Source of the DNA: Kangiellaceae bacterium
Lineage (GTDB): Bacteria; Pseudomonadota; Gammaproteobacteria; Enterobacterales; Kangiellaceae
DNA length: 9,924 nucleotides
Assembly (NCBI GenBank): GCA_030148365.1
Contig: JASBTO010000146.1
Coordinates: 1 to 9,924, forward strand
Reading direction: 5' to 3'
Shown in pieces: positions 1 through 6,317 of the stretch. The notes beneath the pieces were generated by a model that did not search any database, was not told where the DNA came from, and worked only from the letters and a program-made list of their open reading frames with translations. How positions within the stretch are numbered: position 1 is the stretch's first letter; each line of letters opens with the position of its first letter. The position numbers were made by a program, and so were the translations under genes.

Positions 1-616
1 AGGCATTGGAGTTTTCGGTCAGCGAGATGGCGCCGCTACCGGCCCGGACCATCTCGTAGGCTTCGTCGGAAATAACGTCGGTGAGCAGGTTCCAGAATCC
101 GTGACAATACAGGGGCGTGTCATCAATTTTGTAGTTCCGCAATAACTCGCGGACAGTACCGAAGTCTTCGGGTTTCAGTGGCAGGTATTGGGTCAACTCG
201 GGGACCAGTTTCAGGACCGCGCCAATCAGGATGGTGACCGGCTGTTTGCCCTTCTCGGAATCCTCGAGAAAATACGGCAGCTCCGTGCCGTTGGTAAAGT
301 CGCCCGGGGCGATGCTGTGTTTGCGCAGAAAGTACCTGTAGGGCTTGTAGTTGATCTTCACCGATTCCAGACCGAGCTCGTCCTGGATCAGGGGATAGAC
401 GTGGGTGTGAATATCACTGAAGAACATGCCGCCCAGTTCGGCGGGGACATCTTCGACGCCGGGCAGGCGCTCGGACCAGAGTCGTCCGCCAATCCGCTTG
501 CTGGCTTCAAAGACACTGACGGTTTCGGGATTCTGCTGCTTGCGCAAACGATAACCGGCGTACACGCCGGACACGCCACCCCCAATAATGGCGATATCGG
601 TAGTCAACTGAGTCAT
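1..616 (-). CDS. FAD-dependent amine-oxidase-type oxidoreductase, N-terminal part (cut by window edge)
   Basis: Reading leftwards from the ATG at 614-616 gives 205 residues with no stop before the window ends, so the C-terminal part is missing. The N-terminus is a classic dinucleotide-binding Rossmann fold: a short beta strand, then GGGVSG at residues 12-17, helix, and a second strand ending in the ribose-binding acidic residue E37. It is followed by the RIGGRL signature (41-46) and AELGGMFF (59-66). This order is that of flavin amine oxidases and related phytoene-desaturase-like enzymes, which oxidise amines or C-C bonds with bound FAD and are usually about 450-500 residues long. The substrate cannot be told from this half. 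There is no signal peptide, so it should be cytoplasmic. A GGAAG ribosome binding site lies just upstream of the ATG. The AT-rich stretch at 721-790 probably lies in its upstream control region. Confidence 0.85.
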   Translation of the reverse strand, partial: MTQLTTDIAIIGGGVSGVYAGYRLRKQQNPETVSVFEASKRIGGRLWSERLPGVEDVPAELGGMFFSDIHTHVYPLIQDELGLESVKINYKPYRYFLRKHSIAPGDFTNGTELPYFLEDSEKGKQPVTILIGAVLKLVPELTQYLPLKPEDFGTVRELLRNYKIDDTPLYCHGFWNLLTDVISDEAYEMVRAGSGAISLTENSNA

Positions 617-720
617 TGATTTGCTTCCAATCCAGTCCGATTTCTCGGTTATTAGTTTTTCAGCCGACCGGCCGCCTCTGCCCGATTACGGGATTGCCAC
701 ATCCTGGCAACGAATGAGAT

Positions 721-790
721 CTACTCGGTTTTTTATAACTTGTTGTATTTACTGATTATTATTATTTGTTGTTTTTATAGGTATCGCTTT
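721..790. promoter_or_regulatory. AT-rich block upstream of the FAD oxidoreductase
   Basis: This stretch is strikingly AT-rich (runs such as GATTATTATTATTTGTTG) against GC-rich surroundings. It lies 100-170 bases upstream of the minus-strand oxidoreductase start. On the minus strand it holds TATAAA-like hexamers, but I found no -35 hexamer at proper spacing, so no exact promoter is claimed. It could be a promoter UP region or a nucleoid-protein binding site. Confidence 0.3.
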
Positions 791-1022
791 CCTTGGTGAT
801 AATGCCAGCAATTGCGGTTTTTGTTCAAGTATTAACCGGGATTGGCTTCCGTACCCGGTGCTGGTCACACCAGTCTCGGCTTTGGGGACCTGCCGCGCCC
901 TGCGCGTGCACTAAAAAAGTGCTCATCGTCGATTAACCCGGGAGTTGCCAGAGCTGTCAACGTGGGCTGGCCGAGGGAGGCCCCGCTCTAATGGAATGGG
1001 ACCCGGGGGAGCTTTTGACCAA

Positions 1023-1055
1023 CCCGGATTCCGCTTCGCTGCATCCGGGCTACGG
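1023..1055. repeat. REP-like palindromic repeat
   Basis: CCCGGAT (1023-1029) and ATCCGGG (1043-1049) form a perfect 7-bp stem around a GC-rich loop, followed by CTACGG. Read on the minus strand this resembles the dispersed 'GTAGCCCGG...AATCCGGG' intergenic repeat found in many gammaproteobacterial genomes. Such elements are non-coding and act as hairpins in mRNA or as binding sites. Only one copy is in this window, so its dispersed nature is inferred from recognition of the motif. Confidence 0.65.
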
Positions 1056-1070
1056 TAATGTTTAAAGTTA

Positions 1071-1100
1071 AGTCGTTCCCGTGAAAACGGGGATCCATCT
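1071..1100. repeat. Second REP-like hairpin repeat, different family
   Basis: CCCGT (1078-1082), loop GAAA, then ACGGG (1087-1091) form a hairpin extended by a T-G and a T-A pair, followed by GATCCATCT. This closely resembles the widespread 'CGTCATTCCCGCGAAAGCGGGAATCCATCT' intergenic repeat, with a few changes that suggest decay. It lies about 20 bases from the first repeat. Recognition is from general familiarity with this motif. Confidence 0.6.
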
Positions 1101-1178
1101 CACAGGCGGTACCTGACCCTGTAGACACGTGGTGAAGATGCAGAGGCCGGTGCTTTCCCCGGTGCTCGACGATAAACC

Positions 1179-1201
1179 AAAAAAAGGGGGCCGAAGCCCC
1201 C
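1179..1201 (-). terminator. Rho-independent terminator of the TonB-dependent receptor
   Basis: On the minus strand GGGGGC, loop TTCG, GCCCCC (1201-1186) is followed directly by seven T (1185-1179). A 6-bp all-GC stem with a UUCG tetraloop and U tract is a textbook intrinsic terminator. It begins about 20 bases after the receptor's stop codon and should isolate the receptor transcript from the FAD oxidoreductase. Confidence 0.92.
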
Positions 1202-1222
1202 ACTGACAACCGGGTTATGACC

Positions 1223-4150
1223 TCACCATTTAATCGACGCGGCGATATATCCGAACTGGCCTTGCGGCTCGTAGACGGACGGGTCGTAACCATTGAGAGA
1301 ACAGGAAGTACACGCGGGCGGATCTTCGTCGAAGACGTTGTTGATGCCCGCAGTCAATTCGATGTCCAGATCATTCCACTGGGGCCGCCAGCCGACCTGT
1401 ACATAGTGGTACATGGTGGCATCCAGGGTATTGGTGGACAGGGATTCATCGGCAAAGTTGGGATCGGAGCACAGGCCGAGGGCCGCCAGGCTGACGGGGG
1501 AGCCGTCCTTGAAGTCACTGCAGGACTCTTCCAGCTCGTCGATGTAGCGAATGCTCCAGGCGACGTCCCAATTGGCTTTGGTCCAGCTCACGATGAATTG
1601 TGACTGAAACTCCGGGATGCCGGTGTCATTGCGCTCGATCCCTTCGAGGCTGGTCTTCTGGCCGAGGGCGGTCTCGGAGTAATCGTCCACGAAGCTGTTG
1701 CGCCAGATCACCGAGAGTCTGCCCCAGTTATAGTCGGGCGTCGCGTAGTTCATGTTGATGTCGTAGCCGGAGGTCTCGATTTTACCGATATTGGTCAGCC
1801 GGTTGTTAAAGCCGTTGATGCCGCCGGTTGCTGCACGGCTGATACCGCCGCAGAAGACCGGATCCAGGGTCCGGATACACTCGTTGAGCTGGGTCTGGGC
1901 ATCAATCGCCTGTATCGCATCATCGACCTCATGCTCGTAGGCGGTAATCTCCAGATCAAACCGGTCCACGTGGTTATAACCGGTGACCCACTGGGGGCTG
2001 TAGACCAGGCCGTAGGTGATGGAGTCGGCGGTTTCCGGCTCCAGGTCCTGATTACCGCCGGTGGTGACGCTGATCTGGCCGCTGGTCTGGGTAAAGGTAT
2101 CCGGCACACCGAGAGCCATACAATTGGCGATGATGGTCGAGGACACGCCCGAGGTCTGGTATTCGCTACACAGATCGGCAATCGTCGCGTCAAACCGGGA
2201 GGCAGAGGCAAACAGTTCACCGATACTCGGCGCCCGGAAGCCTTCCGCCACGGTACCGCGCAACAACAGATCATCGGTGACCCGCCAGAGTATGCCGAAC
2301 TTGCTGGTGGTCTCGTTACCGAAGGTGCTGTAATCGGAGAGGCGCATCGCGGCGCTGACCTCCAGTTGCTGCACGAAGGGCACGTCCGAGAGCAGCGGCA
2401 CGTTCAACTCGGCATAGTATTCATCGACGTCATAATCACCGCTGGTCGGCAATGACGGCACACCATTACTGTCGCCGGCCACCACCACCGCATCCGGCTG
2501 GAAGAAGCCTTCCAGTTCCCGGGTCTCGGCACCGGCTGCAAACGCCAGGGGTCCGGCGGGCAGTTGAAACAACTCACCGGTAATGTTGGCGGACAGGGTG
2601 CGGATTTTGTTCTCGCTGACATCCTTTTGCACGAACTGGATGTAATTGAGCATCTCCGGCGTGATGGTACCGCTGCCGTTGCCCTGGCCACCGGTCAGAT
2701 TAAGAGGCACACAGCCGGGAATCGCGAGACATTCGTCCAGAGGGCCAAGCGCATTCTTGATATGGCGGATGTTGTAACCGCCGGTCTTGATCTGATCGGC
2801 GCGGTTCTTGCCCCAGGAAGCATTGATATCCCAGAAAAAGTCCCGGTTGCCGGCATAGAACTCACCCTGCAGGCCCATACCGAGATACTGGGTATCGACA
2901 TCCTGACGGAAAATCCGTGGCCCGCCTTCCAGTGGCCGCCGACCGATAAAGATCAGGTTGTTTTCATCCAGGGTCATGCCGAAGGGATTGAAAGGATTGG
3001 TTTCATGGATGCCGACGGTATCCGCAAGTCCTCCGGTACCGGCATCCGGTCCGATAAAGATCGGCTCGGGCGCGGCCTGGTTACGGGACTGGCGGTTGTT
3101 GAACAGGGCCTTGGCGTAAACCCGGAGATTGTTGGCGAATTCATACTGCGCCTGCCCGTAAAGACTGGTGCGCTGGCTCGGGGTCACATACAGGTTGAAG
3201 GGCGAGAAATTGAACCGATCATTGTCGGTAAAACTGTGGAAATCGGCACCACCGGGGTTGTTCGGGTCGAAAACCGGAATGCCGGTGACGCCATCGTTGA
3301 TGGTCACGTCGACCACATCGGGACTGCCGTCACCGTCATTGTCGTTGCCGAGAAACAGGAACCGGCCCTGGGGCGTACCGGAGCTGCCGTGGGTGACGCC
3401 GGTGCCGGGTACCGGGAAACGGGCCAGGCTGCGATCCGCGGCGCTGACTCCATCCTGATCGGTGTGGCTGACATTGAAAAAGACGCTGTGCTTGTCACCG
3501 ACGGCGCCGAAGGAGATGTCGAAAGACGCCGTTTCACCGTCGCCTTCGTCAAACTGGCCGCCATAGGCATTGATCTCGAAGCCGGAATAATCCTTGCGGG
3601 TGATGATGTTGACCACACCGGCAATGGCATCGGAGCCGTAGATGGAAGAGGCGCCGTCTTCAAGGACTTCAACCCGCTCGATGACGCTGACCGGGATGGT
3701 ATTGAGATCCACCGCATTGGCGACTCCGCTCGCCGATGAACCGTTCACCCAGCGCACGCCATCGACCAGCACCAGGACCCGGTTCGAGCCGAGGTGGCGC
3801 AGGTCCACCTCTGCGGCGCCGGCCCCGATACCGCCACCATCGGGCGGAAAGCCGAAGTTGCCGCTGCTGTTGAAGCGGGTGTTGAGAGCAGAGCCGGAGA
3901 CCGGCAGTTGCTGCAGGATATCACCGACGGATTTCAGGCCGGTGCGTTCAATGTCTTCCCGATCGAGGATCGTGATCGGGGATTGTTTCTCGATGTCTGC
4001 CTTGCGGATGCGGCTGCCGGTGACGGTGACCTTTTCAACTTCGTCATCGTCGGGCTCTGCAGCCTGGGCGGGAAAGGGGATAAGGATTAGTGCAAGAACG
4101 CTGTAGATTATCGGTTTCAAGGCCGACGATATACCTTTGCCACGGCTCAT
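1223..4150 (-). CDS. TonB-dependent outer-membrane receptor
   Basis: A complete 975-residue receptor. It would import a bound ligand across the outer membrane using energy passed from TonB-ExbB-ExbD. Residues 1-30 are a signal peptide (basic start, hydrophobic stretch, PFPAQA ending near 30). EVEKVTVTGSRI (37-48) fits a TonB box. The plug follows (about 50-165) with DILQQLP, a VLVDGVRW strand and the family signature GASSIYGSDAIAGVVNIIT. The rest is the 22-strand barrel, ending in QFGYIAASIKW with a terminal aromatic residue. I chose the ATG at 4150 because GGAGGAGAG lies just ahead of it and the signal peptide begins there; an in-frame ATG at 4198 would add 16 unlikely residues. There are exactly ten cysteines, in five close pairs, and a DNDGDGSPD calcium-loop-like motif (270-278). 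No FecA-type signalling extension is present. The substrate is not predictable: plugs of this type occur on receptors for glycans, peptides and other ligands. The gene is transcribed alone and has its own terminator. Confidence 0.95.
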   Translation of the reverse strand: MSRGKGISSALKPIIYSVLALILIPFPAQAAEPDDDEVEKVTVTGSRIRKADIEKQSPITILDREDIERTGLKSVGDILQQLPVSGSALNTRFNSSGNFGFPPDGGGIGAGAAEVDLRHLGSNRVLVLVDGVRWVNGSSASGVANAVDLNTIPVSVIERVEVLEDGASSIYGSDAIAGVVNIITRKDYSGFEINAYGGQFDEGDGETASFDISFGAVGDKHSVFFNVSHTDQDGVSAADRSLARFPVPGTGVTHGSSGTPQGRFLFLGNDNDGDGSPDVVDVTINDGVTGIPVFDPNNPGGADFHSFTDNDRFNFSPFNLYVTPSQRTSLYGQAQYEFANNLRVYAKALFNNRQSRNQAAPEPIFIGPDAGTGGLADTVGIHETNPFNPFGMTLDENNLIFIGRRPLEGGPRIFRQDVDTQYLGMGLQGEFYAGNRDFFWDINASWGKNRADQIKTGGYNIRHIKNALGPLDECLAIPGCVPLNLTGGQGNGSGTITPEMLNYIQFVQKDVSENKIRTLSANITGELFQLPAGPLAFAAGAETRELEGFFQPDAVVVAGDSNGVPSLPTSGDYDVDEYYAELNVPLLSDVPFVQQLEVSAAMRLSDYSTFGNETTSKFGILWRVTDDLLLRGTVAEGFRAPSIGELFASASRFDATIADLCSEYQTSGVSSTIIANCMALGVPDTFTQTSGQISVTTGGNQDLEPETADSITYGLVYSPQWVTGYNHVDRFDLEITAYEHEVDDAIQAIDAQTQLNECIRTLDPVFCGGISRAATGGINGFNNRLTNIGKIETSGYDINMNYATPDYNWGRLSVIWRNSFVDDYSETALGQKTSLEGIERNDTGIPEFQSQFIVSWTKANWDVAWSIRYIDELEESCSDFKDGSPVSLAALGLCSDPNFADESLSTNTLDATMYHYVQVGWRPQWNDLDIELTAGINNVFDEDPPACTSCSLNGYDPSVYEPQGQFGYIAASIKW
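3317..3346 (-). other. Calcium-loop-like acidic motif within the receptor
   Basis: Residues 269-278 of the receptor read NDNDGDGSPD. The D-x-D-G-D-G-x-x-D spacing matches calcium-binding loops of EF-hand, dockerin and thrombospondin type-3 repeats. It sits early in the barrel, in what should be an extracellular loop. Metal binding is inferred from the motif. Confidence 0.5.
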
Positions 4151-4366
4151 GGTCTCTCCTCCATAAGTGGTCATCCGGTCTGTCAGCAAGTGCGTCACTG
4201 AACGCCGAATTTACAAAGCCGTGCTTCCGGAGTCCCCCGTCTGACGGGATGTCCTTCAGAAAAGCCAGGATTTCATCCTGAATATCACGGCCATTCCTCT
4301 CCGAGCATACTGCCTCTCCCCCTGAAAAACGTGATTCAGTTCTCAGTCCCGGGGTTAATCGCGCGA
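4151..4366. other. Intergenic region and leader of the TonB-dependent receptor
   Basis: These 216 bases separate the end of the NlpC/P60 gene from the receptor start. The receptor's ribosome binding site (GGAGGAGAG on the minus strand, about 4153-4161) is at its left end. CCCGTC-T-GACGGG (4236-4248) is a short inverted repeat about 90 bases upstream of the receptor ATG and could be an operator. I found no Fur-type box, no promoter with good hexamers at both positions, and no T-tract terminator for the gene to the right. Confidence 0.4.
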
Positions 4367-4369
4367 TTA
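4356..4369. repeat. Perfect 14-bp palindrome overlapping a stop codon
   Basis: TAATCGCGCGATTA is a perfect palindrome whose right end contains the stop codon (4367-4369) of the NlpC/P60 gene. It has no loop and no T tract, so it is a poor intrinsic terminator. It is long enough to be the site of a dimeric DNA-binding protein, upstream of the receptor. Function is unknown. Confidence 0.4.
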
Positions 4370-4897
4370 TGCCCTGGAAAGTAAAAGAAACGGGTCTTTT
4401 GCCACCCATTCCACGCCGCTGCGCTGATAATCGCTGGCGGTGATCCTGACCCCGGCGCTGCGCCGCAGGGCCGCACGGGGAGACGTACAACTGCTGTCGC
4501 CGCCACCGGATTCAAGCGCGATGGGCCCGACTTCAAGCGAGTTGCCACTCTTGAGAGTGATGGTCGGCACTGTCGTGGTGTGCAGGGCGATATGGTGTAT
4601 CCGCTTGCCGGGACGGCGGTAAAAAACCAGACAGCCGGGCAGCAGGTCTTCCACCTGGTCGATGTCCGGGCAATCTCTTTGGTCAAAATACTCATAAAGG
4701 CCGTTCGCGGTGTTTCGACCCCCGGTGTACAGCTTTGGCCAGGCGCGGGCGGTCTGCATCAGCACCACGGAAGTAAAGCCGCTGCAATCAAAACCGCCTT
4801 CGTCGATTTCCTCGCCGCCCCAGGAATAGACATAATCGCCGACCATCCTGGCCGCCATCAGGATCAGGTAGACGCGCGCGTCCAGGTTGCTGTCCAT
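4367..4897 (-). CDS. NlpC/P60 papain-fold peptidase, no signal peptide
   Basis: A 176-residue protein of the NlpC/P60 superfamily, whose members cleave peptidoglycan stem peptides or act as other cysteine peptidases or acyltransferases. YVYSWGG (22-28) leads to FDCSGF (36-41), with the nucleophile C38. LLPGCLVFY (85-93) is the usual strand, with Cys in place of the normal Asp in 'PGD'. HHIALH (101-106) supplies the catalytic His, probably H102, and LESGGG (128-133) matches the 'ieasGGg' strand of the family. The length is that of a bare catalytic domain. There is no signal peptide, lipobox, SH3 or LysM domain, so the protein should stay in the cytoplasm unless delivered another way. The ATG at 4897 has AAGGAGAG upstream; in-frame starts further up would run into the TIR coding region. 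It lies 49 bases after the TIR gene on the same strand, so co-transcription is likely. The natural substrate is unknown. Confidence 0.85.
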   Translation of the reverse strand: MDSNLDARVYLILMAARMVGDYVYSWGGEEIDEGGFDCSGFTSVVLMQTARAWPKLYTGGRNTANGLYEYFDQRDCPDIDQVEDLLPGCLVFYRRPGKRIHHIALHTTTVPTITLKSGNSLEVGPIALESGGGDSSCTSPRAALRRSAGVRITASDYQRSGVEWVAKDPFLLLSRA

Positions 4898-4946
4898 GAG
4901 TTGCTCTCCTTTTCCGTTGTCGTGAAATGCGGTGGGTCGCCGAGCC

Positions 4947-5852
4947 CTACTCCTGCTCCCGCCGGGCGACCAGCTTGTAGAAATCCTGTTCGGTCTGCAT
5001 GTCCATCTCAATTACCTGGTCTTTGATTTCGCCGACAAATTCTGTTCTGTGCTTTTGCTCGTCGAGTTGATGCCAGGTGTGAAAGGAAAGTCGGCTTCCG
5101 GTAATGGTGCCATCGAGTACGCCGGCTGTGGCCACCGGGAACACCACTTTGCCGAAGACCTTGTCGCCGGTTTGCCGGAAATTGAAGGCCATTTTGAATG
5201 TCTGGCCATTGGACGTGGTTGCGGCCACCGACCAGCGGCCGCTGATCTCGGGGGGATTTTCGGTCTTGCCGAAAGGGTTGCCGGCCCAGACCAGTGCCAA
5301 CAAAGCCAGCAGGAACACCGAAACCAACGCCAGCCAGGTAAACCCGCGTCGGCGCCACAGGGGTTTGCCGGCCGACCCGGAGCGATTGCGCCCCGGCCTT
5401 GAGACTTGCAGAGCTTCAATCAGATCACTGGTGTCGTTATGGAAATGGCTGTGGCGGATTTCATGGGCATGGCGCAGCGGCAAGTCCGCAAGATCCGGCG
5501 GCAACTCCCCCGCTGACGGCATGGTCGCGTCCCCGACCAGCACCGGAACCACCCGGACATCCCGAGCCAGGGCGGCGGCGATTTCGAGGCGGACAAAATC
5601 TTGCGGGTCCTGCAGTCGGGGCTCCCCGGCACTGTTGACGCTACTCAACCAACGGGGCCCGATCAGGGCGATCAGCGTTTCGCAGCGGCCGACCTGCTCC
5701 CGGATCACTTCAGCGAAATTCTGGCCGGGCTCCAGCTTGTCGATATCAATAAAAACCTGGTCGGCGCCGAACTCCGCGCTCAGCCGATCATAAAGGCGTC
5801 CGGCATAGGCCGCCGCATCTTCCCGCCGATAGCTGATAAATATGGGTCCCAT
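4947..5852 (-). CDS. Membrane-anchored TIR-domain protein with exported beta-rich domain
   Basis: A 301-residue protein in three parts. Residues 1-150 are a bacterial TIR domain: IFISYRRED (4-12), AGRLYDRL (17-24), VFIDIDKLEPG (33-43), a C57-to-W68 core strand, DFVRLEIAAAL (85-95) and the VVPVLV strand (101-106). E90 aligns with the catalytic glutamate of NAD-cleaving TIR domains such as SARM1 (KEIVTAL context), so NADase activity is possible. A basic patch WRRR (166-169) precedes a single transmembrane helix (about 172-190), placing the TIR domain in the cytoplasm. Residues 203-301 (from ISGRW) are strand-rich, resemble lipocalin-like domains, and should be periplasmic. I chose the ATG at 5852 because TIR homology begins there and a strong promoter lies just upstream; the ribosome binding site is weak (GGATGGAA). 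Longer in-frame starts (5937, 6053) precede the predicted transcript start or overlap the promoter. An NlpC/P60 gene follows 49 bases downstream. Identity is secure; role (immunity, stress or signalling) is not. Confidence 0.9.
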   Translation of the reverse strand: MGPIFISYRREDAAAYAGRLYDRLSAEFGADQVFIDIDKLEPGQNFAEVIREQVGRCETLIALIGPRWLSSVNSAGEPRLQDPQDFVRLEIAAALARDVRVVPVLVGDATMPSAGELPPDLADLPLRHAHEIRHSHFHNDTSDLIEALQVSRPGRNRSGSAGKPLWRRRGFTWLALVSVFLLALLALVWAGNPFGKTENPPEISGRWSVAATTSNGQTFKMAFNFRQTGDKVFGKVVFPVATAGVLDGTITGSRLSFHTWHQLDEQKHRTEFVGEIKDQVIEMDMQTEQDFYKLVARREQE

Positions 5853-5919
5853 TACAGTTCCATCCACTGGATCCGATCGCCTTGTCGGCGTTAACGTAAG
5901 CCGGTTTTGTCTCCCGGTT

Positions 5920-5948
5920 ATTATGCGCTCCGCCATTTTCACTTTCAA
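5920..5948 (-). promoter_or_regulatory. Sigma-70-type promoter of the TIR-NlpC/P60 pair
   Basis: On the minus strand TTGAAA (5948-5943) and CATAAT (5925-5920) are separated by exactly 17 bases, each with one mismatch to consensus. Transcription should begin near 5912-5914, giving a leader of about 60 bases before the TIR ATG at 5852. This was found by inspection and has not been scored against background. Confidence 0.6.
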
Positions 5949-6108
5949 AGCCGCCACTTGCCCGGGGGCTGCTCCGGTGTGAGCCGCTACCGACCGGATG
6001 TGGCCGATATTGAACCCTCGTTGCTTTTCGCGTAGGTTAAAGCCCATAAGCAAAAGAGCTTAACGCCCGCAGAAGGTGTAAAAATCGTAAAAATTGGGGA
6101 TTCTCGTA

Positions 6109-6121
6109 CTTGTCTGACAAG
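6109..6121. promoter_or_regulatory. Possible operator: 13-bp inverted repeat
   Basis: CTTGTC and GACAAG flank a single T, giving a near-perfect dyad between the divergent TIR and GGDEF-EAL genes, next to an AT-rich tract. The size suits a dimeric repressor such as a TetR or GntR type, but no regulator gene is present in the window. Tentative. Confidence 0.25.
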
Positions 6122-6317
6122 AACTTGCAACCAAAGCGGTGGAAGCATGTCCGTGGACTGCGGCTGACTGATTGCTGTAGTTTACCGGGCTTGTCCCGAC
6201 GCCTGGCCCTCGCCGGAGGGATGCAGGCACACCGGTTTATTGCCAATAGTTCGAGAGCTTTTCTGCAACCCGCCCCTACTCCGGCTCATGTCCCGCAAAA
6301 AAAAGGGAGATGCCGAC

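Larger units (their letters stand above)
617..1222. other. Gene-free intergenic region
   Basis: About 600 bases separate the start of the FAD oxidoreductase from the end of the TonB-dependent receptor, and no convincing gene is present on either strand. It holds an AT-rich block near 721-790, an unremarkable GC-rich part (about 840-1010) with one weak hairpin (GCACT, five A, AGTGC at 908-922), a pair of REP-like hairpins at 1023-1093, and the receptor's terminator at 1179-1201. The open frame on the minus strand across 988-1293 is a translation of the repeats. Confidence 0.75.
5853..6317. other. Divergent intergenic region between TIR and GGDEF-EAL genes
   Basis: This 465-base stretch serves two divergent genes. 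It holds the TIR promoter (5920-5948), an AT-rich tandem motif (GTAAAAATC GTAAAAATT, about 6078-6095), the inverted repeat CTTGTC-T-GACAAG (6109-6121), and at its right end the GGGAG ribosome binding site of the GGDEF-EAL gene (6305-6309). I saw no confident promoter for the plus-strand gene and no RNA gene. The minus-strand frame stays open upstream of the TIR start to 6053 but shows no family similarity there. Confidence 0.5.

Noticed and set aside
988..1293. 101-codon open frame on the minus strand
   Set aside because: It reads through the terminator and both REP-like hairpins, gives the peptides typically produced by translating such repeats, and overlaps the end of the receptor gene.
2564..3739. 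391-codon open frame on the plus strand
   Set aside because: It lies wholly antisense to the receptor, whose family motifs are certain; it shows no recognisable domain and is a by-product of GC-rich codon use.
4044..4490. 148-codon minus-strand frame across the receptor leader
   Set aside because: It overlaps both the NlpC/P60 end and the receptor signal peptide in another frame, and I see no family pattern; the stretch 4200-4310 could be read as a short peptide but lacks its own ribosome binding site.
5853..6053. 67-residue N-terminal extension of the TIR protein
   Set aside because: No similarity to TIR proteins, no ribosome binding site at the upstream ATGs, and a strong promoter lies inside it.
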